Of a stretch of 34,781 nucleotides of DNA, positions 33,026 through 34,781 are shown in pieces; within the stretch, counting starts at the first letter, position 1; every line of letters starts with the position of its first letter. The stretch comes from Candidatus Nanopelagicales bacterium. Its GTDB lineage: Bacteria > Actinomycetota > Actinomycetes > S36-B12 > UBA5976. The notes under the pieces were generated by a model, which worked only from the letters and a program-made list of their open reading frames with translations, was not told the origin of the DNA and did no database searches. The stretch is from positions 1 to 34,781 of the forward strand of contig JALQVI010000012.1 of assembly GCA_023260395.1 (NCBI GenBank), in the 5' to 3' direction. A program made the position numbers and the translations under genes.

Positions 33026-33765
33026 AGTCGTCCTGCTTCGTGCACGCGCTTGAGAAATTCTTGAGTCTGAGGCAGTTGCGGATTCGAAATCACTTGCGAA
33101 GCTGGACCGCGCTCGACAATTCGGCCTGATTCAAGGAAACACACTTCATCGGCGACTTGAGTTGCAAATCCCATTTCATGAGTCGCGAGCACCATGGTCA
33201 TACCATCCTGCTTGAGGTCGCGCACGATTGAAAGTACTTCATTCACCAAAACTGGATCTAGCGCCGAAGTAACTTCATCCAAGAGAAGTAGTCGTGGTCG
33301 AACGGCGATTGAACGAATAATAGCTACACGTTGTTGTTGACCGCCGGAAAGTCGATCAGGAAATTGTTGCGCTTTGTCGCCGAGATCAAAGCGCTTGAGC
33401 AATTCCATTGCTTGCGATTGCGCTTCGTCCTTGCTGACACCATGAACCCAAATTGGTGACAACGTGATGTTGTCGAGCACGCTCATGTGAGGGAACAAGT
33501 TAAACGACTGAAACACCATTCCCAGACGTCGACGAATCACATCAACATCAATTGCCGGGTCGGTAATTTCTTGGCCATCTAAAACAATTGAGCCATCGTC
33601 AATGTCATCAAGTAAGTTGATGCACCGCAGCAAAGTGGACTTGCCTGAACCCGACGCACCAATCAACACAGTTGCGGTGTGTTCCGGAACTGTGAGCGAT
33701 AGGTCCTCAAGGACAACGTCTGTACCAAAACACTTTCGGACATTGCGAACTTCTAGAACATTCAT
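33022..33765 (-). CDS. Polar amino-acid ABC transporter, ATP-binding protein
   Basis: The 247-residue ATPase has Walker A GASGSGKS (36-43), the Q loop VFQSFNLFPHMSVLDNI, the signature LSGGQQQR, Walker B LLLLDEVTSALD and the switch His in LATHEMGFA. These features match the GlnQ/HisP/ArtP subfamily, which powers import of polar amino acids such as glutamine, glutamate, arginine or histidine. The ATG overlaps the permease stop by four bases. The bound substrate is set by the binding protein, which is cut off at the window end. Confidence 0.95.
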   Translation of the reverse strand: MNVLEVRNVRKCFGTDVVLEDLSLTVPEHTATVLIGASGSGKSTLLRCINLLDDIDDGSIVLDGQEITDPAIDVDVIRRRLGMVFQSFNLFPHMSVLDNITLSPIWVHGVSKDEAQSQAMELLKRFDLGDKAQQFPDRLSGGQQQRVAIIRSIAVRPRLLLLDEVTSALDPVLVNEVLSIVRDLKQDGMTMVLATHEMGFATQVADEVCFLESGRIVERGPASQVISNPQLPQTQEFLKRVHEAGRL

Positions 33766-34655
33766 GCTGCGCCCTGCGCATTCTGGCGAGCAATCGAACG
33801 CAATAGTGTGCGATCGGTGTAGCGCGTCAATGGAATTGTGATGCAGAGGAACAGCAACGAAGCCACAACATAAGGTGTGTAGTTAAAAGTGCGGGAAGCA
33901 TCAATTTGTGCCGCACGAACTGCATCAATCACACCCAAGATACTGACCAGGCCAGTGTCTTTGAGAAGAGCAACGAGGTCATTGAGCAACGGTGGAATGA
34001 CGCGCTTAATAGCTTGTGGCAATACAACAAATCGCAAAGTTTGTGATTGGCTCAAACCCAATGAGCGAGCCGCAGCGCGCTGGCTTGGATGAACGGACAA
34101 AATACCGCTGCGTAAAACTTCAGCAACATACGCCGAATACGTCATGACAACTGCGACCGTTCCTAAAACAAGCACGCTTGATGTCAGTCCGTGGATGCGA
34201 AGTGCTGGAACACCAAAACCAATCAGCAAGATAACGAGCAGCAACGGAACGCCGCGAAAAATATCTACGTACGCCGTAGCCAAAATACGAAATGGAGTGA
34301 GCGCTGCTGAACGCGAGGTGCGAAGCAATGCCAACGTCATCGCAAAAATACCGATGACGATGGAAGCAATGATGGTCAACATAATGTTGGTGACTAGACC
34401 GCGCGCAACGATGTGCAGAACAGCACGACCATAAGAAACATCAAAAAAGGTTTCTTGAACGACTCTGAAACCAGGTGAAGTCACAATCGCAATGATTAGT
34501 GCGCCCAAAACTAAGACGGAAGAAAGCGTCGCGACTGCGATTCGTTTACGTGCGATGACTTTGCGCTGGGCAATGCGCTCGACTTCTCGATCACTCGGTA
34601 CCCACGACGAAGCCCGACCCACAGAGTCGTGGATCGGGCTGTCGTTAGTACTCAT
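33762..34655 (-). CDS. Polar amino-acid ABC transporter, permease protein
   Basis: The 297-residue HisM/GlnP-type permease has a charged N-terminal extension of about 40 residues and about six membrane segments. The coupling motif EVLRSGILSVHPSQRAAARSLGLSQSQTLRFVVLPQA is the EAA loop that contacts the ATPase. YVDIFRGVPLLLVILLIGFG is typical of the amino-acid family. It starts 17 bases after the binding-protein stop, without a clear ribosome site, and overlaps the ATPase gene by four bases. The N-terminal extension is longer than in enteric homologues. Confidence 0.94.
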   Translation of the reverse strand: MSTNDSPIHDSVGRASSWVPSDREVERIAQRKVIARKRIAVATLSSVLVLGALIIAIVTSPGFRVVQETFFDVSYGRAVLHIVARGLVTNIMLTIIASIVIGIFAMTLALLRTSRSAALTPFRILATAYVDIFRGVPLLLVILLIGFGVPALRIHGLTSSVLVLGTVAVVMTYSAYVAEVLRSGILSVHPSQRAAARSLGLSQSQTLRFVVLPQAIKRVIPPLLNDLVALLKDTGLVSILGVIDAVRAAQIDASRTFNYTPYVVASLLFLCITIPLTRYTDRTLLRSIARQNAQGAA

Positions 34656-34672
34656 GCTGACAATTGAACCAG

Positions 34673-34781
34673 TTACTTAAGGACTGGTGCACCTGCGGAT
34701 GCACCTAGCCACTTATCGGCAAGTGCGGCAAGGGTGCCATCGGCCTTGAGGGCGTCAACTGCCTGTGAAACACAGGTTGTT
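34673..34781 (-). CDS. Extracellular solute-binding protein of the amino-acid ABC transporter, C-terminal fragment
   Basis: Reading leftward from the window edge, the last 36 residues end QAVDALKADGTLAALADKWLG followed by ASAGAPVLK and TAA at 34673-34675. The pattern of a helix, then DGT, then KWLG is the standard end of type-3 periplasmic amino-acid-binding proteins. The rest of the gene, including signal peptide and ligand site, lies beyond the window. It is the first gene of the transporter unit seen here. Confidence 0.85.
   Translation of the reverse strand, partial: TTCVSQAVDALKADGTLAALADKWLGASAGAPVLK

Overview
The window looks like chromosomal DNA of a mid-GC, probably aquatic, actinobacterium. 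The evidence is the ftsH-folE-folP-folB-folK-DUF3180 gene order, a fused CopD-CtaG membrane protein next to CopC, GTG and TTG starts, several genes with no Shine-Dalgarno site, and very tight packing. No gene-free stretch exceeds about 160 bases. I see no tRNA, rRNA, insertion sequence, phage gene or CRISPR array.

Bases 1-9413 are carbon and amino-acid catabolism. The tail of an SDR gene meets, at a perfect bidirectional terminator, a four-gene 2-oxoacid dehydrogenase operon (E1alpha, E1beta, E2, E3) on the minus strand. Divergent from it is a plus-strand cluster: an Asp/Glu-racemase-like protein, RidA, a DadA-like D-amino-acid dehydrogenase and an SDR. A GntR/FCD regulator faces the cluster. 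The intergenic region between the two transcription units carries two pairs of a TGCATGCA octamer, both with 12-bp spacing. A simple reading is that an amino or imino compound is oxidised to a 2-oxo acid, which the dehydrogenase complex decarboxylates.

Bases 9507-13634 hold an acyl-CoA dehydrogenase, an APH-type kinase (the pairing of ACAD10/11 and of levulinate catabolism), a ureohydrolase with an altered metal ligand, and a GH16 glucanase without a signal peptide. Bases 13640-17384 (minus) hold a LuxR-type response regulator, a multi-pass histidine kinase and an FAD amino-acid/sarcosine oxidase-like enzyme. A CoA-transferase/hydrolase diverges from them across an operator-like dyad.

Bases 18828-27791 form the envelope and redox part. 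CopC and CopD-CtaG handle copper and probably serve cytochrome oxidase assembly. Facing them is a minus-strand operon: two secreted Lys/Thr/Ala-rich low-complexity proteins, ApbE, a membrane ferric-reductase-like flavo-iron-sulfur protein and a nitrilase-family amidase. An OmpR-type two-component system diverges from this operon. Its intergenic region has four 11-bp-phased TCCAA-type repeats. One secreted protein contains a heptapeptide resembling the ApbE flavinylation target. This is the best candidate for an undescribed system.

Bases 27798-32578 are the conserved ftsH-folate operon. It diverges from a small ParB-like protein gene, whose stop codon overlaps that of a polar amino-acid ABC transporter cassette (ATPase, permease, truncated binding protein) running to the window end.
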